Below are positions 21,997-33,470 of a stretch of DNA of 64,000 bases, one piece after another. A model generated the notes under the pieces. That model was given only the letters and a program-made list of their open reading frames with translations, did no database searches and was not told the DNA's origin. The stretch covers positions 303,331-367,330 of the forward strand of contig NQMI01000003.1 in the NCBI GenBank assembly GCA_002270565.1, read 5' to 3'. How positions within the stretch are numbered: the stretch's first letter is position 1; every line of letters starts with the position of its first letter. Source of the DNA: Stenocarpella maydis (lineage: Eukaryota; Ascomycota; Sordariomycetes; Diaporthales; Diaporthaceae). A program made the translations under genes and the position numbers.

Positions 21997-24872
21997 ATGT
22001 GGCCATCAGTCATACATATCAGCACCAGCAGGATGAGCACAGCCCTCCTGGTGCTCACGAATATCCTCCTCCGGGCCCAGCATGCCGCCGCCGACTGCGA
22101 GTGTGGCTACTCGGCCAACGTCAGGAGCAGCTCCGGCAACAACGCCCAGCAGCATCAGCAACATGAAGAGGCCTTCGTCTTCACCGACCTCATAGAGGCC
22201 AACTTCCCCAACATCACCGACATCTCCAAGAACACGGACTGGGTGCGGCAGGAGTTCAACGTCACTGCGGCCCAGGCGCGCGGGCCCTACGGCCAGATGT
22301 GCGCGGTGGAAAACGTCCAGACGACTCGGAAAGGGCCCCGTGAGGGCGAGGGCGAGGGCGAGGGCGCCGGCCTGAGGGTCACGGTCAGGAGCGGTGTGGT
22401 CGGGGGGATGTTGAGCGGGGGCGAGATCGATTCGGCGCGGCTGGACGTGTCGTACGGGACGTTTAGGAGCAGCTTGAGGCTTACTGATGTGGCCGGGACG
22501 GTAGGTCTATGCCCTGACAGTACCCACTCGGGGATTTCGTACAGTTACTGATGGACTTTTACTAGTGCTCTGCTTTCTTTTGGGTAAGCCATAGGCGAGA
22601 GGGGTTCGCGTGAAAGACGGGGAAGGGGAAGTCTTAGCAGGCAGAGGACAACTGTCTTCTTCTCTTGGGTCGCAGAACCGCGAGGCAGTGGAGTCGTGCA
22701 GTGAAGCAAGACCATCCTCATACTACCTACCCCCTGTCCTCGTTCTGCAGAAGACCAGGAGCCAAGTGCCAAGTGCTAACACCTGTCTCGCCAGTATTTC
22801 AACGACACCCAAGAGATTGATATGGAGTTCCTCTCCAAAGACTTCCACACCGAAAACCCCTACCTCACCCTTAGAATGCAACTATACCTCCTATACTACC
22901 ATTCTACCAGCCTCCTCTATAGAACTATAACGTACAACCTTAACAAATTGCTAGCAATCCGCACATACTTAATCTCAGCCTCTACCTTTTCTATACAATC
23001 CAATTTATCCAAATTCAACAAACCATAATAAATAGCCTATAATATCTTCTTATACTATATATACTTCTACTTATATAAATAAAGGAGCTTCTCCTCTAAC
23101 TCCTTAATCTTATCTTCTAGTTTTTAGTACTAGGCTAAGATATATAAGAGATCCTTTAAGTTATTTAGTTCCAGAATATCATACTTTAACTACTATTGCT
23201 AAACACACTCAATGTAACAATTAGAAACCTTCTCCAAAACTTCACAAGACTTAATACCCTATACCTCATAGGAGGAACAAAGTTATATTATAGTAGCATC
23301 TTATGAGATAGTAAATTATTATAATCACATCAAACCTTTATGGGATTCAGTAGGTAACCTGTAGGGTTTATGTTAGCAGAGCGGCGCAGAGGCAGCACAT
23401 GACTAAGATGCAGTATACGAAGATACTATCACAAATAGGGTATAATTAGAAGCTATAAGGCTATCTAGTTAGTAAGACTAACTACGTAGATTAATAACTA
23501 AAGAGTCTATTCTATAAGAGCTATCTATTATAGTGATAACCATATCTGTATATATATTCCAACTCTTTAGTAGCTCGCTAGCTTATAGGGCGAGCTATTA
23601 AGTTGTAATATAAGGCTTAAAGGATCCTTTATTAAGCGGCTTATAGGGCTTGCAACCAAGCGTTATAAGCCAGACCCTAACCCTGGCCTGGCGCATCTCG
23701 TTATCTTGTATCTGTGGGGTTGCGTTGTGGCAGTTGGTTTTGACTACCCTGGGTTCCGGGGTGCCATCGTGTTAGTTCATAACACTAGTGTTACGGTTCG
23801 CACTATATAAGGTGGTTGGAAGGAATATTCAAACAGAGAGTTCGAATCTTAGCTGATCTTTTGATCTATGGTGTAGTGGCACCTTCCACCACGATCGTTA
23901 NCGGTAGGTCTATGCCCTGACAGTACCCACTCGGGGATTTCGTACAGTTACTGATGGACTTTTACTAGTGCTCTGCTTTCTTTTGGGTAAGCCATAGGCG
24001 AGAGGGGTTCGCGTGAAAGACGGGGAAGGGGAAGTCTTAGCAGGCAGAGGACAACTGTCTTCTTCTCTTGGGTCGCAGAACCGCGAGGCAGTGGAGTCGT
24101 GCAGTGAAGCAAGACCATCCTCATACTACCTACCCCCTGTCCTCGTTCTGCAGAAGACCAGGAGCCAAGTGCCAAGTGCTAACACCTGTCTCGCCAGTAT
24201 TTCAACGACACCCAAGAGATTGATATGGAGTTCCTCTCCAAAGACTTCCACACCGAAAACGCCAGCTACCCGGTCCACCTGGTCCTCCAGTCCCAGGCCT
24301 CGGCCCGCGCAGGCTTCGACGCCTCCAGGACCCCGGGGAGCGCTGTGGCCAACCTCCCCTTCGACCCCCGCGCCGGCTTCCACGAGTACCGCATCGACTT
24401 CGTCCCCGGCCGCGTCGTCTTCTACGCCGACGGCGCGGTGCTGGCGGCCCTGGACGGCCCGGGCTCCGTGCCCGCGGCGTCCTCGGCCGGCCACGTCGCC
24501 CTGAGCCAGTGGAGCAACGGGAATGCGCTGTGGTCCGGGGGCCCGCCCGCGCGGGACGCGGCCATGGAGGTGCGATATTTCAAGGCCTATTTCAATAGCA
24601 CCGACGGGGCGAGACGGGGCGACTTCGAGGCACGGTGTGTGGACCCCGCGGCAGCGGGCGCGGTCTGCGATATCCCGGCTGTAACGGAAGGGGATGGTGG
24701 CGCGGCTGGGTTCTTCTTCACGGGGCAGAAGAACATGACGGGCAACCAGACTGTGTCTTCTGATAATGGTGTGAGCGGAGGGGATAGAAGCGCGGCTGCT
24801 GATGTGCGTGGCGTACAAGGTGAGATGTGGATGTGGATTGGCTTACCGCTTTTTGTGGCCATTTGGGCATGA
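21997..24872 (+). CDS. GH16-family glucanase-like secreted protein, locus interrupted
   Basis: Member of the concanavalin A-like GH16 glycosidase/transglycosidase group acting on cell-wall beta-glucans. Readable exons: 21997-22500 (or ATG 22033), an 18-nt microexon encoding CSAFFW (22566-22583, repeated at 23969-23986), and a catalytic exon whose complete copy is 24198-24872. Joined, these give 398 aa (386 from 22033). A hydrophobic leader (STALLVLTNILLRAQHAAA) precedes DCECGYS; the catalytic ExDxE motif is visible as EIDME; the C-terminus is hydrophobic (WIGLPLFVAIW), suggesting a GPI signal or membrane tail, although a GTGAGA inside it could be an unused donor. The first copy of the catalytic exon (22795-22857) runs into an AT-rich insert; an N at 23901 is followed by a second copy of the intron/microexon region. 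The gene is therefore either intact with an assembly fault or broken by insertion. Confidence 0.72.
22499..22857 (+). repeat. Direct duplication, copy 1 (359 bp)
   Basis: Covers the end of GH16 exon 1, both introns, the microexon and the first 63 nt of the catalytic exon. It appears base-for-base identical to 23902-24260 (constant offset 1403) and diverges abruptly after the HTEN codons. Confidence 0.95.
22858..23769. mobile_element. AT-rich, probably RIP-degraded transposon remnant
   Basis: Composition changes sharply at 22858 to AT-rich, TA-dense sequence (many tata, ctata and ttata strings) with stops in all frames, unlike the GC-rich coding sequence on both sides. This is what C-to-T repeat-induced point mutation leaves in filamentous ascomycete transposons. 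No transposase or polymerase can be read. The end nearest 23769 is less degraded. Confidence 0.6.
23770..23900 (+). mobile_element. LTR-like sequence truncated at an N
   Basis: Starts TGTTAG, holds the perfect 12-bp palindrome AACACTAGTGTT (23781-23792) and a TATATAAGG promoter-like box at about 23804-23812, and stops at GTTA just before the N at 23901. A TG...TTAACA-type end, common in fungal LTR retrotransposons, would fit if the last bases are missing. No second LTR, primer binding site or pol region is present, so the class is inferred. Confidence 0.4.
23901..23901. other. Ambiguous base / probable contig junction (1 N)
   Basis: A single N directly precedes the second copy of the 359-bp duplication and follows the LTR-like end, which is the expected place for a contig join. 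Confidence 0.9.
23902..24260 (+). repeat. Direct duplication, copy 2 (359 bp)
   Basis: Matches 22499-22857 throughout as far as I can read, and continues into the complete GH16 catalytic exon. Confidence 0.95.
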
Positions 24873-27147
24873 TTCCGAGCGCGTCTCATCCTCGAATTGG
24901 CCACGGCATATTAACAAGACTGGTTTCTGGCACACGTCAAGCTTTAGAGGGTTTCTCTCTGATCCAGGTGCCGGTTCATCTGGTCACATGGCCCCAAGGA
25001 CCCCTTGGACACGGCGGACCTTGGACCTTGAGGATGGAAGCGGGTAGGTGGGGAATCATGATGCTCTCGATATGATGGATTCACGGTCAGGAGAGTGTCG
25101 TCGTAGTGATCATACAGTAGCGTACGGGCCGAACCGCAAACCGCATCTTTGTTGGGCTGCCGCTATAAGCTTCAATAGAGAAAGCCATTGCAGGGGGGAC
25201 AACGGCCTTGTCAAGACACACCCTGTCATCTCGCCCTGGCTGTCAGGCTCACTCACATGGCGTTCTGAAACCGCGTGCTATTGAGTAGAGTCCGGGAGGT
25301 CGGGGCCCCCCGGTGGCTTTAGTACTTATTGCTTCTTCTGATCAGTGGTCTCCCCACGAGTCGCGTCGCGAAGGCACAAGACACACACGTCGAAGATGGC
25401 CGGGTACTGCTTAGACTACTGCGTGAGTGGTCAGAGACGGCGCGGATCCGCAGCAGGGATGCCGAGGCTTGTGATCGCTGATCCTGGCAACCTCCTTTTC
25501 GAAGCTGACCAGGCGTCGCGGGGCTCATTGGCCGCCCAGGCTGGCCGGGCGCCGGCTTGTTTATGTGACGGGGCCACTGAGCCTCGGCACCTCGCTTGTC
25601 CAGCGAGGGGAGGAGACCCGACGACACTGACGCCATGCCGTTGGTCCAGTCGCGGCGGCCCGGTCTGGTCGGGCAGACGAATGAAGACGACGATGCGGGG
25701 GTCCCCACTTGGTGTGGACGGGGGAGGTCATGAAGGCCAACGACGCCGACCTGTATCTGATGCCTGGAGGGCGATGGCGGGGAGAAACAACAACCACGCC
25801 TCCAGCCGCTCTCTGTCTTTGCCGGACGCTGCTCTCACGCACATCGTCTCAGCGAGACTCGGATTTGGCCATCCCGCCACCACCATTCGCTCTCGCGGCC
25901 ACGAGGCCACGGACACTGACATGCGCCAGCCCCAGCTGCGGATGGCTCGATGTAACGATCGGTGGCTGTCCGTCCGGCACTGCTTCCGCGGATAGGACAA
26001 GCCCTTCACCGTCCTTGGTCTCGAGAATACGCACGTCACCCCGTCTCCCAGCGCACATGGGCAAGGAACGCTGGGGTGCTCCAGCCGACGACAGCCTGTC
26101 GGGCTAGGGATACTTGGACGCCGTGAGGCCGGGTGAGATCCAAGCATGTCCAAGGCTTGTGACGGCGGGTCCCGCCCTGCGCCCCAGATCATGTCCTGGG
26201 GCTGATTCAGACGCATCAACATCTCTCGGCCGCCCTCAGGGGCAACCCCAGAGCCAGGGTATACAGGCAAGATTTGAGGCCTCAAGGGCCGGTACGCTAT
26301 GCGTTGCTAGCAAGTCAACCCCTGGGAGTGAGGTCATCTTTGGCCGAGCGCATGTTTTCCAGCTGTCCCGTCATTGCCTTTGATGAATTCCAACCCGCCC
26401 GTCAACCTTGATGCCCCACTGATATCACGAGTCTCGAAGACAGAGCATGGGCAACTCCCATGTCCACCCACGACACCAAGCGTCAGCTTGGTCGTCGTTT
26501 GTCCTCTTACACACCCACAACACCATACCCACGCTACCCTGGTACCCGCTTCTAAACCCCCCACAACACGCACGCTCATAACGCCCACTCCCCTTATGCC
26601 TACTCGTGCCCACACGTGCATTACCCCCAAGACGAGAGGCGGACAAGGATCGCAGCCACACGCACCCGCCCATCTGAGCCTCACCCTCGGCCTTGACTCA
26701 GTAGTCGTCACATTGCTATCTGGCGGCGTCCGGATTGGAGTATCCTCCGGCGTTAACTCGACCTGCTGCCGCCAGGTTTAGGTAGGTTGTTGCAAAGATG
26801 TGCTCCCGGTTTGCCGCTGGGATTCAACGCCCGACTGCCCGCCCTCCGACTTACTTGGGTCAGGCGGTATGTCTCTTGACGAGTTGAAAACCACATGCCC
26901 AGGTCAGCATTGTGGGCAGGGGCTTTCAACGTCACCAATATTCTATGCTACTCCATCCCGTCGTTCTTTTGGCCAGTACTGGGGAAACTTTCCAATAAAT
27001 ACACTCCTGTCCCGGCCCTCACAGTCTGATATTGTGCCTTGCAGCATATTTCTTTCCAGATTATTTCCGTTCATATATTTATAGTCTCCAAGTGAACACC
27101 ACACACGCGCGCGCGCGCACCCAGCTCAACCAGGGATCCATCTCAGA
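24873..27147. other. Intergenic, no gene seen
   Basis: Overlapping short frames on both strands of no recognisable family (largest 216 codons at 25345). A CACGCGCG-type dinucleotide run at about 27101-27119 lies in the probable GH64 leader. Confidence 0.55.
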
Positions 27148-28675
27148 ATGTCCAACCTTGAGGAGGCCCTCCGGGTCCAAAAGGACACCAATATCCTTCG
27201 TGCTCCAGCAGCGCCGTCCTCAAACGCTCAGAAACCCTTATCCGCTCAGACCGAGCCGACTATGAACTTCGCAATTGTCAACACTACCGGCTCGTCCGAC
27301 ATGTACGTCTACGTGTCTGGGCTTGCCATACAAAACAACAATTCGGTGTTCATGTTGGAAAGGTGGGTATATGGCTTCGAGCCTTGCGTTATCATATCTA
27401 CGCTTGTCGGGCTATCGCACTTACAAGATTCTCAGCGACGGGTCCACCATATATTTCCCAAACTCACCCGAGACCACTGGCAAGGCACTAGCAGCCAACA
27501 CTGCTATCAAGCTGGGCGCTGTAAGTTACGGCCGTTTCCCTCTTGCTACAGTCCCCGATCGTTTTATGCCTTGGGATGTTCTAGAATGTACCGCTTTGGG
27601 ACCGGTAGTAGGTGATTAACGTCCACGTACCAGCCGGGAAGTACCACGACTATAACCATCCCGCAGACTGCTGGCGGTCGAATCTGGTTCTCCCAGAACG
27701 GGAACCTGACCTTCCTGCTGAACCCAGGACCTGCCCTGGTCGAGCCATCGGTGACTAAGTGAGTACCACTCGTTTACTAAAGTTGCTTGATGTTTGTACC
27801 ACGAAAGATTCCAGAATATATCACATCACCTTGGGGGCCATAGCAGGTCGTTAATGTATACCAGCGTGACCGATCCGAACTACAACGTCCGCTGGGACTT
27901 CTGCGAGTTTACGTACAATAGCTCCCAACTATTCGTCAACATCACCTATGTGGACTTTGTCTGCCTGCCAGTTGCTCTGCAGCTCGAAAACACGTCAGGT
28001 CTGAAGACCACGGTCAGCGGGATCCCTTCCAACGGACTCGATACCGTCTGCTCTGCCCTCATCGCGCAGAGCAACGCAGACGGCGCTGGCTGGAAGGACC
28101 TCATCATCAAGGACTCCACCGGGGCGAACCTGCGTGCTCTCAGCCCCAACTCCGGCTACGTTTTGGACAACTCCCTGTTCGAGGGGTACTACCAGCCATA
28201 CATCGACAAGGTCTGGGCCAAATACACCACCACCGATCTCCAGGTCGACACCCAGGCCAGCTATGGCGTCGTCACGGGCAGCGTCGACTCGTCGTCGAAG
28301 CTCGACTTTGGCGATGCGGGCTCCTTCTCGCAGCCCTCGGCGGCCGACATCTTCTCGTGCTCGACGGGTCCCTTCGCCGTCAGCGCGCCCGAGGCGGCCA
28401 ACATCGCCGCGCGGCTCGCCGCGGCCTTCAACCGGTCCACCCTTCTGGTCGACAGCAACCAGCCCGAGGGCGAGGACGTGTCGACCTACTACGCCGACCC
28501 CCTAACCAACCACTACGCGCGCATCGTGCACGCCGCCAACCTGGACGGCAAGGGCTACGCCTTCCCCTACGACGACGTGGGGCCCAGCAACGGGCCAGAC
28601 CAGAGCGGGAGCCTGTTCGACCCAAACCCGCAGCTGCTAACCATCACTGTTGGCGGCCTGTCGTCTGCTTCCTAG
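27148..28675 (+). CDS. GH64 beta-1,3-glucanase-like protein
   Basis: Glucan endo-1,3-beta-glucosidase family with a thaumatin-like barrel. Exons 27148-27362, 27436-27520, 27634-27758, 27865-28675; introns of 73, 113 and 106 nt with phases 2, 0 and 2; 411 aa. Family landmarks are in order: FAIVNTTGSSDMYVYVSGLA, GGRIWFS, LTFLLNPGPALVEPSV, WDFCEFT, NITYVDFV, NGLDTVCSAL, DGAGWKDLI, LRALSPNSGY, and ADIFSCSTGPF. I see no hydrophobic signal peptide at the N-terminus (MSNLEEALRVQKDTNIL), so the product may be cytoplasmic or leave by another route, unless an upstream exon was missed. It lies about 2.3 kb after the GH16 gene on the same strand, so two glucan-active enzymes are neighbours. The large final exon has a GC-rich 3' half. 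Confidence 0.87.
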
Positions 28676-29825
28676 CAAGGTGAGCAGACTCGGTTTCTAT
28701 CAAGGGCACCCCCTTTCACAGCCCGCCTACCACCGAAATGTCCGGAAGCCCTTTGTGAAAAGCTCTCGTCCTCATAATATTCTCTTCCCAGCAGGCCACT
28801 GATCCTGTTCGTCCCCGTACCACTGGGCGGAAAAGGTTTCCTTCTCCATGGGGCGACTCGAGCGGCGCGGCCGACTCTCTCGAAGCCCGTGAGCGCGGAG
28901 CCGGCGGTTTTATTTATATTGTGCGGCTTGTTACGATCTCTCCGGTGTAGCCTGTCGGTATCATTTCTATCTTCTCTCTTGGGTGACGAGTGGGGTTCGT
29001 CCTGCATTCGGGGTGGTCAACAAATTGCTGGCTCTTTTCTGGTGCAAATATACCCAACCGACAGCCACAAGGTTATTTGTCGAGCTGTCTGGGTTATTTA
29101 CTTTTAGTACTGTAAATATCACCACACACTCGCTTGCGCGAAATCATGAAGACCCATTGGGCTCTGAAAAAGCCAGTGTCCCCCGACGCTAATACACTAG
29201 ACGCATTGTACAAGTATCATGAACAAGTCCCCTTAGTTGAGAATATGATTCTATCCCGCCCACTGGCTACCCATTGTCGGCTATATTTCAAGAAGAGAGA
29301 GATTTGGGAACTATAAAATGGAGGGTACAGGGTGACATAAAGCCACCTAACCTATAAATATTCCCCAGTCGCATACCAGTAACTAGCTAATTTATATACC
29401 TGTAGTTGAGGAGATTGGTTATGGGTATATATATATTCTGGGGATGGGCTTTCTGAGAATAATCGTCATGGGTGTATAGGCCCGGGTTGGGTGCGTAGGA
29501 TTGCTGTTATTTGGTGTTAGGCATTGGACTCTAGGACCTCGTATTATGGGAGTAGGTATTTTAGTAGTAGAATTATGGGAGTGGGTGCGTGCCCTCCATT
29601 TCTCAATCTAAAAATCTCTAAATCCCATGTCAACCCTGCTGGCGTATAAATGCATAGAGAGGCAGTGGTATTATCAAGACATATGTCAGTTGAACTCGTC
29701 TGTTTCATCTGGAGACGTGCCTGCGAGCCACCATGAGAATCACCGGCTCCCAGTACCTAGAGATTTTGTGAACGGGAATAACATTTGCGTAAAATTCCGT
29801 CAACTTCCCAAACAGATCCATATGA
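28676..29825. other. Intergenic between convergent genes
   Basis: 3' flanks of GH64 (+) and the DUF3176 gene (-). AT-rich from about 29330 to 29620 with a short TATATATATA tract. No gene seen. Confidence 0.6.
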
Positions 29826-31998
29826 TCATGACAATGCAGAAGCAGCTCCAACCGCTGACGTAGCCAAGAGACTGTTACTTATAACCGTCTTGCGCTGGGC
29901 CTTATCCTCCTCATGCCATTCCCTCTTCGCATTCTTAGCCGGCACCATTGTCAAGTCCGCATACAACAAGGGGACTAACGATGACTTCCAGGCCCGCTGG
30001 TGCGCCTTGCACGTCTTCGCGATGGTAACCGCCAGGAGTGCCACCGAGCTCAGAACCGTGATGATCGACAGGGTCAGCCACTCCCAACGGACGATGATGA
30101 ACGTCTGCGTCTTGAACACCTGTCCCAGTGACAGCGTCGCGCTTTGCACGCTCATCATTTTGTACGTGATCCCCCTGGCCATGGCGTCAAGCGTGCGCGG
30201 CATGTCGCGGTCGGCCAGGTAAAGGCTGTTCGCAAGGTACTCTGCCGGCGCGAGGTACTGCACCGAGCCGCTGCCCGCTGCCCTGTTCCACATTGTGTTG
30301 AACGTCTGGACAATTGCACTCCGCTCCTCGTTCCCAATTGTGTAGGTATGATTCCCGGGGAAGTTGGCGTCTGTTGTCTCGAGGACAAAGGCCGGGTACT
30401 GGTGTGTTTCCTGGCTGAAGGAAAACTCCGCCAGCTCATCCCGGGGCCTGAGTTTAGACTGGGCGACGGAGCCTTCCTGTAGCGTCCCATCCACGTGCGA
30501 CCAGTTTGTGAACGACCACGCGCATAGTTCGAAAGCACATTCGTACGCCGCCATGGTCTCCATCCAGTCTGTCCCATTCTTGCTTTTATCAACCCCGCCG
30601 AGGTCTTCCGCGCTGTCAAAGCGGATGATGTTCATGTCGTACAGCGCCGGTATGTTGGACACTGCAGCATTTAGAGTCAGCTTTTAAAGAACCATGGAGG
30701 AAGTGTCATTTGAACACCGCGTGGATCGGGCCATAGTGTGGCCATGGCATTTGAGATATGGGCTCCGGGAGGGAATTCCTCATTCCAATGCCTGTTAAAA
30801 ATAGCACCAGAAGCTGCTTACTGTTAACAATGAGGTTGGTCTTAGTCGACAGCGGGTATAGGTTTGGTTCCTTGCTTGTGCTCGTATTGAGGGTCGGGTA
30901 ATTCAATCCGTAAGATGTTGTGTGCTCGGATGCAGTTAAACTGGAACCCCCGGGAAGAGTGTAGTTGCATCTGCTTTCCCTATCGCTCCAGTAAAGGGTT
31001 GCCTGAGGCCAATCCACACAATCGTTTTTGTGGGCTCTGTTACATCTTGACAAGAGCTACACATCCCAAGTGTGTTCACCACGGGGTATGTGCAGTTTGC
31101 TCCTGGGCATGAAAATGGGGGAAGAGGCAAGCTTCCGTAGAGCCCTGACATCATGCCGAACATGGTGATATTGTCGTTGCGACGAGCTTTTTGTCGACAG
31201 TATGAACTGTAAGAACGGGTTTCTGATGACGGCTTGAGGCCAGAGGAAGAGATCTCGACTTACTCTCATAAGTTGTACCATACGATGCCCCCTTGTCACA
31301 AACCTGAAGGTGGGGGACGGTTGAGTTCAGATGGGGAATAGGCATCTCGAACGCTTGGTAACGGACAATCTGCTGTGTGAAGGGATCAAGGGCAACTGCC
31401 AGAATGACAACGAGGCATGCAAAGTATGACACCAGAGGGGCTTTCCTCGCTTGCAAGAAGAACTGGCAAGAACCTGCGGGCCCTCTGCTAGCGCTGTCGA
31501 ATACTTGTAGCTGCTCGAGACTGCTGTTTTCGATTAGCTGGGCTTGGACTCATCATCACGGCGATTCTGGGCTTCTTACTGCGACTTGCTGCTCCGTAGG
31601 TATATCCATTTAAGCTGGCTAATACACTCCGCTACTGGCAGGATTAAGCCTGCCTTGACAGCCGTGGAGAGGACCGAGACAACAGCGTTGAGGGATACCG
31701 GCTCATCCCAGTCTTCCAGCGGCTTCCCATTGACCTTGTATAGTATGACAACAATGGCCACCACACAGAGCATGCTCAACACGGCGCTGACCATCTCCTG
31801 CCACCATTCGCTGAGGAATCTTCTCCTCTTCAGTCGGAGAGCGGTGTTGGGTATTCCCTCCTCGGATGGGCCTTTGGGTCTTTTGTCGGGTAGCGCAGCC
31901 GCATCACCAGAATTATGTGGCTCTGCCTCGGATATTCGTTGGAACTGAGACGGATCGCAGGCCGTGCTTGCCGGAGAGAGGTAGGAGACCGGTGACAT
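29826..31998 (-). CDS. DUF3176-family membrane protein, apparent frameshift(s)
   Basis: Member of a filamentous-fungal multi-pass membrane family of unknown function. Exon 1 is 31998-31580 (139 codons; TM segment VSAVLSMLCVVAIVVILYK, then the family signature AECISQLKWIYLR). A 56-nt intron leads to exon 2 (31523-31264: LQVFDSASRGP, a second TM). A 77-nt intron leads to exon 3 starting at 31186 (SCPGANCTYP, CSSCQDVT). The reading frame then slips at a five-base A-run (31025-31029, coding sense); one more A would restore a continuous frame into NDCVDWPQ...SRCNYTLPGG down to about 30870. The join from there to the last exon (30660-29826; AYECAFELCAW, final TM about FIIVRWEWLTLSIITVLSS) is unresolved, since phases do not match. 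Either sequencing indels or a decaying gene; the extracellular Cys/Asn-rich loop is well kept. Confidence 0.7.
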
Positions 31999-33470
31999 AA
32001 CTTCGTCACTGTCATTGCTTGGGATGTGTTCCCAGCCACGCTGATGTTCAGTTTGACCCTATTCGTTTCCTCTTGCCATGGTGGGGGCTTTTGCAGGTTG
32101 TTTCGCCGGTGCTCAGAAGGCTGGGACCTATGAGGTGCGTTCGGGTACAGAATGTGACCACTTCAAACTCAATCCACGGAAAGACTGTAATGCCTAGGAA
32201 CGAGTCCATACTTCCAGTCGCTCTCGAGGAGAGAAACCATGATTGGTGCGTCGATCCACTCTCTTTAGCGCCAACAGTGCCTCTTCAAACTCGCAATGCA
32301 TAGGAGAGCGGGACATTTCAGGGATTGCAATGTAACGTAGGACTTCACCCTGCTCAAAAAGATGCAGGTGGCTGTAGACAAGAGTTTCTTGGTATGGTAC
32401 GGTGGCATGCAAGACTCGGGAGGCTCCTATAGGCATGGGTTTGTCTCAGCAAGAGCGTCAATCTTTGGAGTGTAAGTGATACCAGCATCTGAGTTCCGAG
32501 TCCAATGACATGTATTCCACGTCAATGCAATTTCCCCTCTCATAATATTTCACAACAATCGCTACAGCTCGTTGATACCTACTCTCGACCTGTCACTTGC
32601 CTGGCAGCGTTGAGTATCCCGTTCATCAACGCGGCAATTCACCGAATGAGTATTTAGAGTACGATGATTCGACGCATGATATTGCAATATCAACAGACAT
32701 TGAGATAGGTGAGGGAAATGAGTTCGTTGTTGTTCATGCAGTTTGGACTGGCTCTGCTTGAGACGCCCATGCTATGCAAGACGGACGTCCCAACGGAGGA
32801 CTCTCCGCCTTATATGACTCAACGCGGGCATAGTATTTATCCTGAAAAAGATATCGTAGTGGTTGAGAAGTATCCTGAGCATGTGTGTAACCTTTTATTT
32901 CGGTGCCTTTTGGGTCCTTTCATCTACTGTATGTAGACTCCATGCAATGATCTGGGAGGCTTCCATCGTCCAATTCGACTATTTCCCCTTACACAGAATC
33001 CCAGATACCCTCTCTACACTCACAGTACAGATTCGTCACAATTGTACTATGAGCCGAGTGTCCTCCGTATTGGCAGACAATACTTACTAAACAAGTACCC
33101 AGGTTGGCTGAGCCGATTTGCCAGAGGGGAATTGTACGGCAGGGGCGCAAACAAAGCAAAAGACGTGTTGCCGGATCTAGATCCGTAAATCGTATTTACC
33201 TAGGGAGTGAACCGACTAAATTGCCGCCTTCGAACTGAACATCAGGACAGGGTGAACAATGACATGACAAGAAACTTGAACGCATTCGGTGGGCTTCCTA
33301 GTCTCTCAGAAAGGGACTCTCGTTAGAATCCACAAAAGCAATCGAGGAAGCCCGCCTAGACAATGGAAATCGCATAGAGTTGAAGAAATCCAGAAGTTGT
33401 GTGTGTCCTACTGTTCATGTTGCAAGGTCCCTCTACTGGGCGGTCCGAGTCCCGTTCTCGACAGGCCACC
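31999..33470. other. Intergenic, no gene seen
   Basis: 5' flank of the DUF3176 gene and AT-richer sequence up to the kinase-like remnant. Small frames only. A TACCTAGG motif lies at 33197-33205. Confidence 0.55.

Noticed and set aside
24126..24818. 230-codon minus frame inside GH16
   Set aside because: Antisense shadow of the GC-rich catalytic exon, which has the clear GH16 motif on the plus strand.
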